From the NCBI RefSeq assembly GCF_030813115.1, contig NZ_JAUSTY010000008.1, positions 62,001 through 126,000 on the forward strand: a DNA stretch of 64,000 nt, given 5' to 3'. The notes beneath the pieces are model-generated. The model was not told where the DNA came from. It made no database searches and was given only the letters and a program-made list of their open reading frames with translations. Of the stretch, positions 43,251 through 52,905 are shown one piece after another (the stretch's first letter is position 1; every line of letters begins with the position of its first letter). The stretch is from Bacillus horti. GTDB taxonomy: Bacteria > Bacillota > Bacilli > Caldalkalibacillales > JCM-10596. A program made the translations under genes and the position numbers.

Positions 43251-46200
43251 CTATTCTAGCCCTTCAACTGCTGTAATAGCAGCTTCTAAAGCATTAATAG
43301 CAGATTGAAGATTATTTGCAGCAGTTTCTAGCTGACCTTCTGTTGCTTCAGCGATATCTAAAGTATCTTCTGCAGCAGCAAGAGCAGTATCGTAAGCTTC
43401 AATAGCACTAACCAAAGCTGTATGCTCAGCTACATAATCATTTTCGTCAGCAGGTAAAAGTAATTCTGCACTAGCTTTTAAAGTAGAGTTATCTGCAATA
43501 AGATCCTCTAAAGCTTCTCTAGCTTCTTCTTCAGGAGTTGGACCTGGAGCAGGAGCTCCAAGATCATCTGCCACTAAAGCTCTAGTGTAGTTAAAGCTTG
43601 CTAATCTGTTTCCAGGATTAGCAGTATCAGTAATGTTTGTGCCGTTATAAGAGATACGAGTGTTAGTTGTGAAGTTGCTACCTCTTAGTACTACTACACT
43701 GTTATCACCATCTTTTAAACTTGCAGAAGTTAGTGATCCACCAGATACTGAGAATCCATTTCTTCCAGAATCAGCAAATGTTTCTGATTCTAATGCTTCT
43801 GTGAATTGGATTTCAATAATACCTGCAGACGCATCTACATAGACTTGTCTATCTACAACTGTAGGAGCAATTTTATCTACCACTGGCTCATTGCCTTCAT
43901 TTGTAGTAGGTAGAGCAACATTAAAGATATTCTGAACTCTTGACCCATTTCCACCAGAAGCAATTGTATAATTTGCACCAGTAATATCTGCTTCGAAACG
44001 TGCATTTGAAGCAGTTGTTAATGTAGCTACTGTTTGACCATCAGAATTTGTAGATAAGGTAAGAGCAGCAGCCGGTTGACCGTTAATTGTAAATGCTCCT
44101 CTTTCTACAACTGGTAAGAACTGTTCAAAAGTAACTTGTAATTTATCTGTAGCAATTGCTTCTACAGAATCAACAGCTGGAACATATTGATTTTTTAGGA
44201 TGAATCTAGATTTACTATATGTTTGACCTACTAGATTATTACCTGCAGTGTCTTCAACATTAGTTACTTGTAATCCAGAGAATCTTGTACCTCTAAGATC
44301 GTTCCATTGAGATTCAGTGAATACCAATCTTACAATTCTATTATCATTGTAGAAAGAAGCTGTTCCATTAAATGTAACTAAGTTATTTCCATCAACAAGT
44401 TTGTAGTTAGCTCTAGCAGTAGCAGTAGAGTTTACAGACTCATTGTAAACAACAAAGATTGTACGTGCAGTTTCATTAACAATAGGAGTTCCACTACTAT
44501 CAGTAGTTGTTTCCCAAAGAACATCTACTACTTCAGGAGCTTGCTTATCACCAATTGTTAAAGTCTCAGTGTAAGTAGCAAGTTTGTTACCTGCTAATGT
44601 ACGATCTTCAACATCAGTAATTCTAACTAGAACAGTTCTACCAGGTAGATCAGTTCCAAGGTTAACATCAAATGAGTTAGTGTTAGATACAGCAGTAACT
44701 ACTTCGTTAACACCACTAATTCTTGAACCATCTGTGTTCAATACTTCAATGTTAGAAGCGTTGAAATGAACTGGCTTATTAAATGCTACACGTAATACTC
44801 TTTCAGAACGAACTGTAATATCAGTTACTTCTGGAGTTACTCTGTCAGCAGCAATTGTTAATTCAAATACTGTTTCTTCAAAATTATTACCCCAGTTATC
44901 TTTAACTTCGTTAGAATCGTGCTTTGCAGCAGCAACGAAAGTTACATTTCCTTCTGGTAAAGGTCTGCTTCCTGCTACTTCTTCTCCATCTTCATCAGAC
45001 TCGTAGAAAGTAACATATACTGTGCTTACTTTATCAGTTGGTAAGATTGCTTGCTCGAACTTAGCATCTTTATAGATACCAACAGCTCTCCAAGTAGAGA
45101 AAGAATGATAGAAGTGGTTAGCAGTTAAACCACTTACTGGTTTGTTAAACTTAACGATAACATACTCTTGCTCAGCTTTAGTTACTGTAGCAACTGGAGC
45201 AGTTTCGTCTTTTTCATAAAGAAGTTCATACGTTGTTACAACGTTTCTATAATCAGCATAGTCAACGAAGTTTCTGATTGTTACATCATAAGTTCTACCG
45301 TCAACCATATCAGAGAATAGCTCAACAGAAATCGTACGAGTACCAAACCCTTCAAATCCTTGGCTAGCACCAATAGTTGAGTTTTCACTTCTAACTTCAA
45401 CAGCTGAATTTTGAGCTTCTTCATTTCCTTTGATTGGCTCACTGAAAATGATGTCAAAGCTTCTAGGACCAGTTACTACTACTTCTTCAACTTCTGGTAG
45501 TTCACGGTCAAAAGCTGTGAATTCTACTTCAGTTGTTTCAATAGCAACATTAGAAGCAGATTGTACTCTTTCAACTGTAAGAGTATAAGTTTCTTGGTTA
45601 TCAAAATGTCCATCTTGCTCTTTAACAGTTAAAACAACTACGTTTCCTTCTTCGCTAAGCGTAGCAGTTGTTTCTGTAGTTTCACCAGCTTCATTTTTAA
45701 CTGTAAAGTTAGCATCAGCAATGCTACCTTCATGTAAATCTTGGTTGAAAGTAACAACTGCTTCTTTTAAGTTAGTAGCAGTTACACCAGTAACTTCTAA
45801 AGTTGGTTGAGCAGCTTGAAGAACTTCACGAGCTCTTTCAATATACTCTTCAGAACCTACCCAGAATCTGTGAGATAAAGCAGCTACATCTTGACGAAGA
45901 GCTCCTTGAGTTGGACCGAAAGTACCGTTAGGGAAACCATTAACTAGCTCGATTTCAGCAGCTAGTGCAACAGCTCCTCTAGCCCATGCAGCAACACTGC
46001 TAGCATCACTGAATGAAACTTCTAAATCAGACTCTTGTGCTTCTTCATATAATTCCATAGCGCGAGCAAAGAATACAGCTAACTCTTGACGAGAAACGTT
46101 CACGTTAGAACCGAATCTTGTTTCGCTTTGACCTTGAGTAATTTCAGCGTTTACTAGAGCTCCAACATAAGGCGCTGCCCAAGCAGGAACGTCTGTAAAT

Positions 46201-46451
46201 ACGCTAGCAGCTTCTGCATCTTCTTCAAGCTCTAATACTAAAGCAAGAATTTTTGCAACTTCTGCACGAGTAATTTCATTTCTTGGCTTGAAAGTACCAT
46301 CAGTGTAACCATTGATGATTCCTGCCTCGATTAATGCTTCAATCTCTTCCTTAGCGTGTGAATTCTCGATATCGTTAACTGCTGCGAATGCAGGAGCAAC
46401 CATCGTGAAAACTAAGGCGAAAATAAGTAAAGATACTAAACTTTTCTTCAT
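43251..46451 (-). CDS. Probable major S-layer protein
   Basis: The 1066-residue protein has a standard signal peptide (MKKSLVSLLIFALVFTMVAP, cut near AFA-AV) and three SLH motifs at about 28-205 (GYTDGTFKPRNEITRAEVAK, GFPNGTFGPTQGALRQDV). About 700 residues of repeated Ig-like beta domains follow (TGVTATNLKEAVVTFNQDL, VTDITVRSERVLRVAFNKPV, VDVLWETTTDSSGT), and the end is an acidic helical tail (EALEDLIADNSTLKASAELL). It is acidic and Lys/Arg-poor, as S-layer proteins usually are. A long leader, a SigmaA-like promoter and the strongest terminator in the window suggest very high expression. SLH domains bind secondary wall polysaccharide. That this is the lattice protein is inferred. Confidence 0.85.
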   Translation of the reverse strand: MKKSLVSLLIFALVFTMVAPAFAAVNDIENSHAKEEIEALIEAGIINGYTDGTFKPRNEITRAEVAKILALVLELEEDAEAASVFTDVPAWAAPYVGALVNAEITQGQSETRFGSNVNVSRQELAVFFARAMELYEEAQESDLEVSFSDASSVAAWARGAVALAAEIELVNGFPNGTFGPTQGALRQDVAALSHRFWVGSEEYIERAREVLQAAQPTLEVTGVTATNLKEAVVTFNQDLHEGSIADANFTVKNEAGETTETTATLSEEGNVVVLTVKEQDGHFDNQETYTLTVERVQSASNVAIETTEVEFTAFDRELPEVEEVVVTGPRSFDIIFSEPIKGNEEAQNSAVEVRSENSTIGASQGFEGFGTRTISVELFSDMVDGRTYDVTIRNFVDYADYRNVVTTYELLYEKDETAPVATVTKAEQEYVIVKFNKPVSGLTANHFYHSFSTWRAVGIYKDAKFEQAILPTDKVSTVYVTFYESDEDGEEVAGSRPLPEGNVTFVAAAKHDSNEVKDNWGNNFEETVFELTIAADRVTPEVTDITVRSERVLRVAFNKPVHFNASNIEVLNTDGSRISGVNEVVTAVSNTNSFDVNLGTDLPGRTVLVRITDVEDRTLAGNKLATYTETLTIGDKQAPEVVDVLWETTTDSSGTPIVNETARTIFVVYNESVNSTATARANYKLVDGNNLVTFNGTASFYNDNRIVRLVFTESQWNDLRGTRFSGLQVTNVEDTAGNNLVGQTYSKSRFILKNQYVPAVDSVEAIATDKLQVTFEQFLPVVERGAFTINGQPAAALTLSTNSDGQTVATLTTASNARFEADITGANYTIASGGNGSRVQNIFNVALPTTNEGNEPVVDKIAPTVVDRQVYVDASAGIIEIQFTEALESETFADSGRNGFSVSGGSLTSASLKDGDNSVVVLRGSNFTTNTRISYNGTNITDTANPGNRLASFNYTRALVADDLGAPAPGPTPEEEAREALEDLIADNSTLKASAELLLPADENDYVAEHTALVSAIEAYDTALAAAEDTLDIAEATEGQLETAANNLQSAINALEAAITAVEGLE

Positions 46452-46571
46452 AACCTTTGTTTCTCCTCCTCGAAAAACTTTGTGTGTGTTTGAAATATTA
46501 CTTGAGCTCTATTCTCTCATATGTACGCACCCCTTCTCCTGAGTTGAGCTATAATATTTTATTAAATGTGT

Positions 46572-46594
46572 CTACAAACAACTTTCGTTTGTAG
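46572..46594 (-). promoter_or_regulatory. Stable hairpin in the S-layer mRNA leader
   Basis: CTACAAAC / GTTTGTAG, 8 bp with a 7-nt loop, lies about 120 bp before the start codon and within the predicted leader. It may stabilise the mRNA. Confidence 0.55.
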
Positions 46595-46702
46595 AAACTT
46601 GTCAACATTTCATTACCCTCGCAGAAATATTGTACTAAATAAGTATACAACCTCTCTAGCAAATCGTAAAGGGTAAATATGCCAATTCATAGTCTAACAT
46701 AA

Positions 46703-46731
46703 ATTCTATCATATTCCCATAGAATTGTTAA
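46703..46731 (-). promoter_or_regulatory. SigmaA-type promoter of the S-layer gene
   Basis: TTAACA, 17 nt, TAGAAT on the minus strand. The transcript would have a leader of about 245 nt. The rest of the 46452-47145 gap shows no gene. Confidence 0.65.
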
Positions 46732-47050
46732 AGCATTTTTGTGAATTAGCTTTGTTTGTTGAGATAAATACTCTCACGTAGAATTAAACGTTCATCGGAT
46801 CAAAAAGTTGCGTTACGCTTTAGCTTTTTTTCTAAAATTATTGTCGAACTTCAACATCTTTAGTTTATGTTCACTGTCATTATGTAAGCGGTATACAACT
46901 TCTTTATCACGAATATTAGTATACGACCTTACAGTTGCTGTGTCATCCTATAGATTTTACCAGATCATTTAAACTCTTTCTTAAATAATGTAGCTCCAAA
47001 CTTTAGATACCCATAATTGCTCCAAATAACTCACTATACGAGATAAATAA

Positions 47051-47080
47051 TTGTTCATTTTATAAACAAACCTGTACAAT
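47051..47080 (+). promoter_or_regulatory. Probable promoter of yvyE
   Basis: TTGTTC, 18 nt, TACAAT, ending 65 bp before the yvyE start. Confidence 0.45.
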
Positions 47081-47145
47081 ATAGGCAATGAAAAACATAG
47101 GGTTATCACCCATCAGACTATAGGTATGCAAAAGGAGAGCAGGTC

Positions 47146-47784
47146 ATGCTTAAAAATTATGTGACAGTTAAAGGATACGGAGAAAAAGAAATAGTTATAG
47201 ATAAATCAAGATTCATTGGTTATGTTCAACCCGCAGAGAATGAGGAGGACGCTCTAGCCTTTATTGAACAAATTAAGAAGAAGCATTGGGATGCCACTCA
47301 TAATTGCTCAGCATACTTAATAGGGGAGCAGGATCAGTTTCAGAAAGCCAATGATGATGGTGAACCGAGTGGAACGGCAGGGAAGCCGATGTTAGAGGTG
47401 CTAAAGAAGCAAGGATTAAAGGATGTTGTTGTCGTTGTTACTAGATACTTCGGAGGAATTAAACTTGGCGCAGGCGGGCTTGTACGAGCTTATACACAGT
47501 CCACTGTACAGGGGTTAAAGGCTGCTCAGATTATTGAACGCTCTTTGCATCATTTAATTCATGTTACAATTGATTATACTCTTCTAGGAAGAATAGAGAA
47601 TGAAGTGCGCGGAATTGACCAGTGGATTATTAAACATATTGATTACTTAGATAAGGTTACTCTACAGATTCTCGTTCCTGATGATCTTGTAGAATCGTTT
47701 AAAGAGAGAATGGTTGATTTAACAAGTGACCAATGTGAACTGGCATTTACAGGTGAGGATTATGTCGATCGTATTGTTGAATGA
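47146..47784 (+). CDS. yvyE: YigZ/YvyE family protein (IMPACT family)
   Basis: A conserved cytoplasmic protein of 212 residues. The N-terminal UPF0029/IMPACT domain is clear: DKSRFIGYVQPAENEEDALA, ATHNCSAYLIG, NDDGEPSGTAGKPMLEVL and VTRYFGGIKLGAGGLVRAY. The C-terminal ferredoxin-like domain follows. Function is uncertain; relatives affect translation or stress. In B. subtilis yvyE is next to degS, but here it stands alone, transcribed opposite to the S-layer gene. SD AAAGGAGAG precedes ATG. Confidence 0.95.
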   Translation: MLKNYVTVKGYGEKEIVIDKSRFIGYVQPAENEEDALAFIEQIKKKHWDATHNCSAYLIGEQDQFQKANDDGEPSGTAGKPMLEVLKKQGLKDVVVVVTRYFGGIKLGAGGLVRAYTQSTVQGLKAAQIIERSLHHLIHVTIDYTLLGRIENEVRGIDQWIIKHIDYLDKVTLQILVPDDLVESFKERMVDLTSDQCELAFTGEDYVDRIVE

Positions 47785-47818
47785 GATTACAACAAATAAA
47801 TATTTATATAAAAATCTA

Positions 47819-47859
47819 CGGGTCAGCCTTAAGAATAAATATTCTCAAGGCTGACCCGT
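47819..47859. terminator. Bidirectional terminator
   Basis: The 13-bp stem ACGGGTCAGCCTT / AAGGCTGACCCGT, extended by AGAAT / ATTCT, lies between convergent genes (yvyE + and the large SLH protein -). Confidence 0.92.
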
Positions 47860-47881
47860 ATTTTACGTTCTCTTACTTTTC

Positions 47882-50800
47882 TTACAGACTAGGTATCTTT
47901 CTAGCTTTGTGCATGACCCTCATCATTATAGCAGCTGCTTCAGCACGAGTCAGGTTCATTTTTGGATCAAAGTAATAGGTCGCTCTTCTTTGATCAGGTT
48001 GCATCATATTAGGCTTACCTTCAATATAACCTGCTCTATTTACAGCTAGTACTGCTGGAATTGTGTAATCCCCAAAGTTATGAGTGTCAGTAAATGTTTT
48101 TTCAAGATTTTGTCTAGCACGATCTACATTTGTTTCTAGCTTCAAGTTGGCCGCTCTCGCAATCATAACAGCAGCATCTTCCCTTGTAATATTACTATTA
48201 GGCTGGAAGAAGCCTTGCAGGTTTCCACGAACGATACCTACCCTTGCCGCTGTCTCGATGTATTTATAAGCATATAGTCCATCATTATTAGAAGGGTTAC
48301 TTCTAATTACATCCACAAATGTACCTGTACCTTCATAATCTAAAGGTATTTCGAATGCTTTAACAAGCAATGAAGCAAACTCACCTCTGGAAATGGATTC
48401 ATTGGTCACAAATCTCGTGCTTTCCTTTGGTTTCATAATTCCTTTTGAGAACAGTGTATCTAAGAAATCTCTAGCCCAAGGATGTCCAATAATATCATCG
48501 TAGGAACGATCCATATACATGACTACATAATAACCAAACTCATGAACCGGCACGGTTATTGTATTGTTTCTTTGATTAACAACTCCACCAATATTGTTCC
48601 ATTCAAATCGTGTGTCTCCTCTGTGATCCTCGTTAAACCCATAATGATACACAGTGACATATCTCCAAGCAGATTGAACAATGTTTGGATTGTAGGTTAG
48701 CGTCAGTTGACCTGGCTGAGACGGTACATAGAGATCACTTGCTTCGTTATCATGACGGTTAAAGAACTCATGCCCTCTTTCATAAGGATCAAGTCCACCT
48801 TGGAATGGCTGGTTTCTATTCGCAATTCCAGCATCTATCCAATACATTGGGCTAACTGGTCTGAACTTATCTGTAGGCTCTCTCAATCTATTATAAGCTA
48901 CATCCCATCCACTCTCCGTTAGGAATTCAGAGCGCTCACCGGCTAGAGGATGTAAATATTTATTTACCCTGCCATCGAATGGATCAGCGATTCCCACTAA
49001 GATATTGTGATTAGGAGAAAGAGATTGATCAGGCTCTCTCGTATCTTTTTTATGGAGAATGGTTCCTCTTGGAAACCTTAAATCAAAGCCTCTGTCAAAT
49101 GCTCTAATTCTTCCGTTTGAGATATTCTCCTTAAATTCAGCACCAATTACAGCTGTATCAGCATTCACTAGAGTAATGTTAGCTGTATCTTCTCTAGATC
49201 CTCGTACAACAGTGAAGGAGATGGTATTATTTCCTCTTCTCAAGCCTGTAGCTTCAAAAACAAATACTTCGCGCTCCCCATCTTGTAGCCTTATGGTTTG
49301 TGTTTCTGTAACCTCTAGGTTTCTACCGTAAATGATTTTATCTGCTCCTTCAGCCTCTACATAAAATCTACTGTAGTTCCCATTAACAGTACCTCTATTC
49401 GTAGTAGGGTTAATGAGTGGATAGTGAACCTGATAAGATAATGGCTCACGAACAACCTCTAACATTCTCGTACTGAACAAACCAGATCGATTTGTTACTG
49501 TTATCTCAACAATATACGTTCCGCTTCCCTCCATTTGAATTGGAAGAGAGGAGATACTACCACTTAAGTAATCTCCAGTTTGAGTAAAGTTTCTTGTCGC
49601 ATTATCTAGGATAGCTCGGTTTGACTGATCGTCTACTCTATTGAAAGCATTTCCTTCCCAACGATAAACCTCAAAGAACTCATTATCTTCATGGGGATCA
49701 TTAACAACTACTCTAACTTCTTCAGCGTTGGCAAAGCTTGTTTCAAAGTGAAATTCTTTCTGATTCGTGTGATATCTAGAGTCTTGTCCATCAGCACGAA
49801 TAAATTTGCCATCCTCTATAAGATCAGGGTGAATATTTAATCGAGCTACATTGGGTACGTTATCTTCAAAATAAAGCAGCTCATATCTAAACGTTGCTAC
49901 AGGAACTGCTGATCCCGTATTAAAGAACTCAATTTCCAATACATTTACCCCACCAATAAAGCTGCTTGCACTTACTGGTGTTGTAATCATACCTGTACCT
50001 ATGTTTTTCGTTAGCTCACTATCATTAAACTTAACTCTAATATTTGACCATGCGTTTTGTGGAATATTTACTGGAACAAGCTCAAAGTTAGCGGGTAGAT
50101 CCGCTAAACGGCTAAATACCTGCCCATTAAATACATTTTGCGCATAAACGTAAGGGGTAGGGTTAAAGTTAATTAAATAACTTTTAGAGCCTACATTATA
50201 CTCCGTGGTTCCTGCTCCCCCTGCTCCCAAAGGTACGAAACGCAATGTACTTCTACCTTCGGGTAAACTATCTCGACCCAGACTAACAGTAAGTGTACCT
50301 GTTCCCATAACTTCAGCCACATGACCAGCTTGATGATTTGTATAAACACGTACACCTGTAGCATTCTGCCTAGTGTTTACAGTAAACTCTATTTCTTCGT
50401 TTGTTAGGTTAATTTCCGTACCATCAAATAATGGAGTTCCACTTTCTGCTAATTCAACACTTTCAATGTATGGATAATTGTTGTTAACATAATGATAGAC
50501 AAAATTTTGTGTGTGAGCATCTGTTCCTGCATTCCCATTAATTAAGAATTGAACATCTAGAACCTGCCTAGATTGTCCCTCGTCAATAGGAAAGCCGTTA
50601 AGTGCCACGTTACGAATGATATAATGATCGTTTCTTTCTACTACTGTCCTAGGTACAGCAGTTCCTCCACCTACTGATACATCAACAGTCCCTGCTGCCA
50701 AGTTGTTGAGTTCAATATAGAAATCTTGAAGCTCTTGACCATTTAAAACAAATCGGATTTGATTATGAGCAAGTGCGCTTCCCGTTTTATTTACTTTTAT

Positions 50801-51712
50801 ATCAGTAGTTATATTGAGGTTATACGGTGCTGCTGCTCCACCTGTAAAGTTAGGCTGGGTATAAAGCATAACTTCACCTGTTGTAATATTTGGCCCTCCA
50901 GTAGCTCTTGTATTAAATAAGAAGGCACGTCCATTATTATAAACAAACTCTCTTTCTGTACGGTACGTTCTTGCGTTATTTCTTGCAACTATTTCAACAG
51001 AGTTATCCCCTGGTCTTAAGATAAGATTCGTATTGCGATCACCTGCCGAAAAGAAAAACTCGCCAGTTGTTGGGTTAAACAAACTAGATCTAAACCCTTC
51101 ACTATTTCCAGTTGTATATGCTCTAACCTCTGTAGAGTTGGGAGCCGTACCACTTATCCAAACGGAGTTTTGTCCGCCTTGATTCGTTTCAGGTACAAAT
51201 ATTCCATTAGAAAACAACTGATCATTTATTCTCAATTCTTGGATTGAAGTAACATCCGTAAAGTTAACCCATGCCGGTACACTTCTAGGTCTACTTGGTG
51301 TATTTAGAACAACAGTAATTCTGTTAAGTCCCTCTGTTAACTCAACATTTTCAAATCGAACACGTTGATTTGAAAGCACCTGTGGGGGATTGTTTGTAAA
51401 TTCCCTAACTGTCCCTGTATCCATGTTCTTCACTTCATAATACATATTAGAAATGTTATCACTTGAGATACTATTGTATTCTACCTCTACGCTAACCAGT
51501 CTTGATGTAACATTAGTTGGTGCGTTTCCTGAAGCAGATGCATGACTCCAATTTGGTCGCTCAACCCCATTTGTAACCGTACTAGGTGCTGTATTAAAAT
51601 TCGTAACCTTCATAAATGCTGCATTTGCTTCTGCCTCATACGGAGGAATCAGTGTTATAAGCATTATGACAGCAAGCAAACCAGAAATGAGTTTCTTAAA
51701 GTGCCTCACCAT
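47882..51712 (-). CDS. Very large SLH-anchored surface protein
   Basis: A 1276-residue secreted protein. It has a signal peptide (KKLISGLLAVIMLITLIPPY, cut near ANA-AF), many beta-sandwich stretches over about 30-1050 (for example VEYNSISSDNISNMYYEV, LRPGDNSVEIVARNN), and three SLH motifs at the C-terminus (about 1085-1270; GNLQGFFQPNSNITREDAAV, TYYFDPKMNLTRAEAAAIMM). No catalytic motif is visible, so it is probably structural or adhesive. GGGGAG precedes the ATG at 51712, but the adjacent GTG is also possible. It is a likely wall-surface component like the neighbouring S-layer genes. Confidence 0.85.
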   Translation of the reverse strand: MVRHFKKLISGLLAVIMLITLIPPYEAEANAAFMKVTNFNTAPSTVTNGVERPNWSHASASGNAPTNVTSRLVSVEVEYNSISSDNISNMYYEVKNMDTGTVREFTNNPPQVLSNQRVRFENVELTEGLNRITVVLNTPSRPRSVPAWVNFTDVTSIQELRINDQLFSNGIFVPETNQGGQNSVWISGTAPNSTEVRAYTTGNSEGFRSSLFNPTTGEFFFSAGDRNTNLILRPGDNSVEIVARNNARTYRTEREFVYNNGRAFLFNTRATGGPNITTGEVMLYTQPNFTGGAAAPYNLNITTDIKVNKTGSALAHNQIRFVLNGQELQDFYIELNNLAAGTVDVSVGGGTAVPRTVVERNDHYIIRNVALNGFPIDEGQSRQVLDVQFLINGNAGTDAHTQNFVYHYVNNNYPYIESVELAESGTPLFDGTEINLTNEEIEFTVNTRQNATGVRVYTNHQAGHVAEVMGTGTLTVSLGRDSLPEGRSTLRFVPLGAGGAGTTEYNVGSKSYLINFNPTPYVYAQNVFNGQVFSRLADLPANFELVPVNIPQNAWSNIRVKFNDSELTKNIGTGMITTPVSASSFIGGVNVLEIEFFNTGSAVPVATFRYELLYFEDNVPNVARLNIHPDLIEDGKFIRADGQDSRYHTNQKEFHFETSFANAEEVRVVVNDPHEDNEFFEVYRWEGNAFNRVDDQSNRAILDNATRNFTQTGDYLSGSISSLPIQMEGSGTYIVEITVTNRSGLFSTRMLEVVREPLSYQVHYPLINPTTNRGTVNGNYSRFYVEAEGADKIIYGRNLEVTETQTIRLQDGEREVFVFEATGLRRGNNTISFTVVRGSREDTANITLVNADTAVIGAEFKENISNGRIRAFDRGFDLRFPRGTILHKKDTREPDQSLSPNHNILVGIADPFDGRVNKYLHPLAGERSEFLTESGWDVAYNRLREPTDKFRPVSPMYWIDAGIANRNQPFQGGLDPYERGHEFFNRHDNEASDLYVPSQPGQLTLTYNPNIVQSAWRYVTVYHYGFNEDHRGDTRFEWNNIGGVVNQRNNTITVPVHEFGYYVVMYMDRSYDDIIGHPWARDFLDTLFSKGIMKPKESTRFVTNESISRGEFASLLVKAFEIPLDYEGTGTFVDVIRSNPSNNDGLYAYKYIETAARVGIVRGNLQGFFQPNSNITREDAAVMIARAANLKLETNVDRARQNLEKTFTDTHNFGDYTIPAVLAVNRAGYIEGKPNMMQPDQRRATYYFDPKMNLTRAEAAAIMMRVMHKARKIPSL

Positions 51713-51997
51713 AATCTCCCCTTTGTAGTTGTGTTCGTTAGACCTTATGAAACCTATCCATTATCCCAACGACAGTCTTCTACTCTATATATCGACAAAT
51801 CGGCGAGCCACTTAAAGACTAAATCTTAAATTCTTCCATTTTTTTTGATAAAATTCATATAATTGCTCCACACGAAAAAAAGACCCTGCTACAATACAAG
51901 TAAAAAATAGCACAGTCCCCTTTTATCATAAAGCTACATCTTTGTGTTAATTATCATTAAAAAATGTACAAGTAAAAGCCTTAATATGAAAATCCAA

Positions 51998-52510
51998 CTA
52001 TCTCTCTTTTCTTTTCGCCTTACTCCGTTTCTTCCATATTATAAGTCCAATAATCGTTAAAGCTAAGCACCCACCAACAAAATCTAAAACAACATCTTGG
52101 AAAGCACCTGTACGGGAATCCATCTGAGCCTGATTCAACTCATCTATCGAAGCTACAATTATAACGGATAAAAGACTGATCAAAGCGATCCATCTAAACC
52201 TCGGTTTATTCGGGTAGGGAATAAAAGCAACACAGGCAAATGTAGCTAATAACCCGTACGCAAAGAGATGGGCTGATTTACGAAATATGAATTCGACGAA
52301 GCGGAACGGGTCTTCTTTGGATTCTATTTTAACCACTCCGTAGGACACACTTACGTCAGGTAAGGTTTCTCTAAGCTTATCTTCGGTAATGTAGTCCATG
52401 AGCCTAGGCTGTATGCTTTGCTGCTCAAACGATTGATTGGATACAGTCATAATAACGGCTATCCATAGGATAAAGGGTAGGATAAATAGGATGCGTTTTA
52501 ATACAGTAAT
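51998..52510 (-). CDS. VanZ family membrane protein
   Basis: VanZ-like proteins have 3-4 helices and the motif visible here: RKSAHLFAYGLLA, IDELNQ, and a C-terminal DVVLDFVGG. A reading from ATG 52450 would lack the first membrane helix and has no ribosome site. Extending upstream gives ITVLKRILFILPFILWIAVI, a proper first helix, ending at an ATT codon at 52510 that has AAGGAG 9 nt upstream; a TGA stop lies just before. I therefore infer a rare ATT start (170 residues). The family is linked to teicoplanin resistance in vanA clusters, but most chromosomal members have no known role. Confidence 0.82.
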   Translation of the reverse strand: MTVLKRILFILPFILWIAVIMTVSNQSFEQQSIQPRLMDYITEDKLRETLPDVSVSYGVVKIESKEDPFRFVEFIFRKSAHLFAYGLLATFACVAFIPYPNKPRFRWIALISLLSVIIVASIDELNQAQMDSRTGAFQDVVLDFVGGCLALTIIGLIIWKKRSKAKRKER

Positions 52511-52692
52511 GGTGGTTCACTCCTTAAATGTAAATCTATTGCTTCTCTATATGATTGTCATGAGCTATCTATATAATTGGAACTCTACCTATTGAGAGTG
52601 AGGTTATGGTCATAGTTTTGGTCATAGTTACTAATGTTCATCTTCCCATCATATCCTTGCTTGGAACGATGGTCAATTTACATAAAATAAAG

Positions 52693-52785
52693 AGACCTAC
52701 CCATGAGCTAAGCTGCACATCCAGATAGCTAGAGTAAGTCTAACTATTTGAAACTGCCTCAAGCCTAAAGTCATCGGGAAGGTCT
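52693..52785. ncRNA. Structured intergenic RNA candidate
   Basis: The arms 52693-52706 and 52771-52785 pair over about 13 bp (AGACCTACCC... / ...GGGAAGGTCT) around 64 nt that contain further short stems. On the minus strand it ends with CTTTATTTT, like a terminator or leader before the VanZ gene; on the plus strand it ends with ACTTTTATAAT. No known riboswitch family is recognised. The rest of 52511-52905 is the ugd terminator and AT-rich DNA. Confidence 0.4.
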
Positions 52786-52838
52786 ACTTTTATAATAGCC
52801 CAAATTAATTAATTATCTGATCTAGTCTGGTTTAATAA

Positions 52839-52893
52839 GGCCATGCTCTAGTAAGCTATATATAATAGAAAGTTACTTATAAGCTTCATGGCC
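52839..52893 (-). terminator. Terminator after ugd
   Basis: GGCCATG / CATGGCC with inner pairing, then TTATTAA on the minus strand, about 13 bp past the ugd stop codon. Moderately strong. Confidence 0.6.
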
Positions 52894-52905
52894 ATTCAAC
52901 AAAAC

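Noticed and set aside
52839-52893. Riboswitch upstream of the VanZ-family gene
   Set aside because: It is directly behind the ugd stop and behaves like a terminator; no aptamer core is visible.
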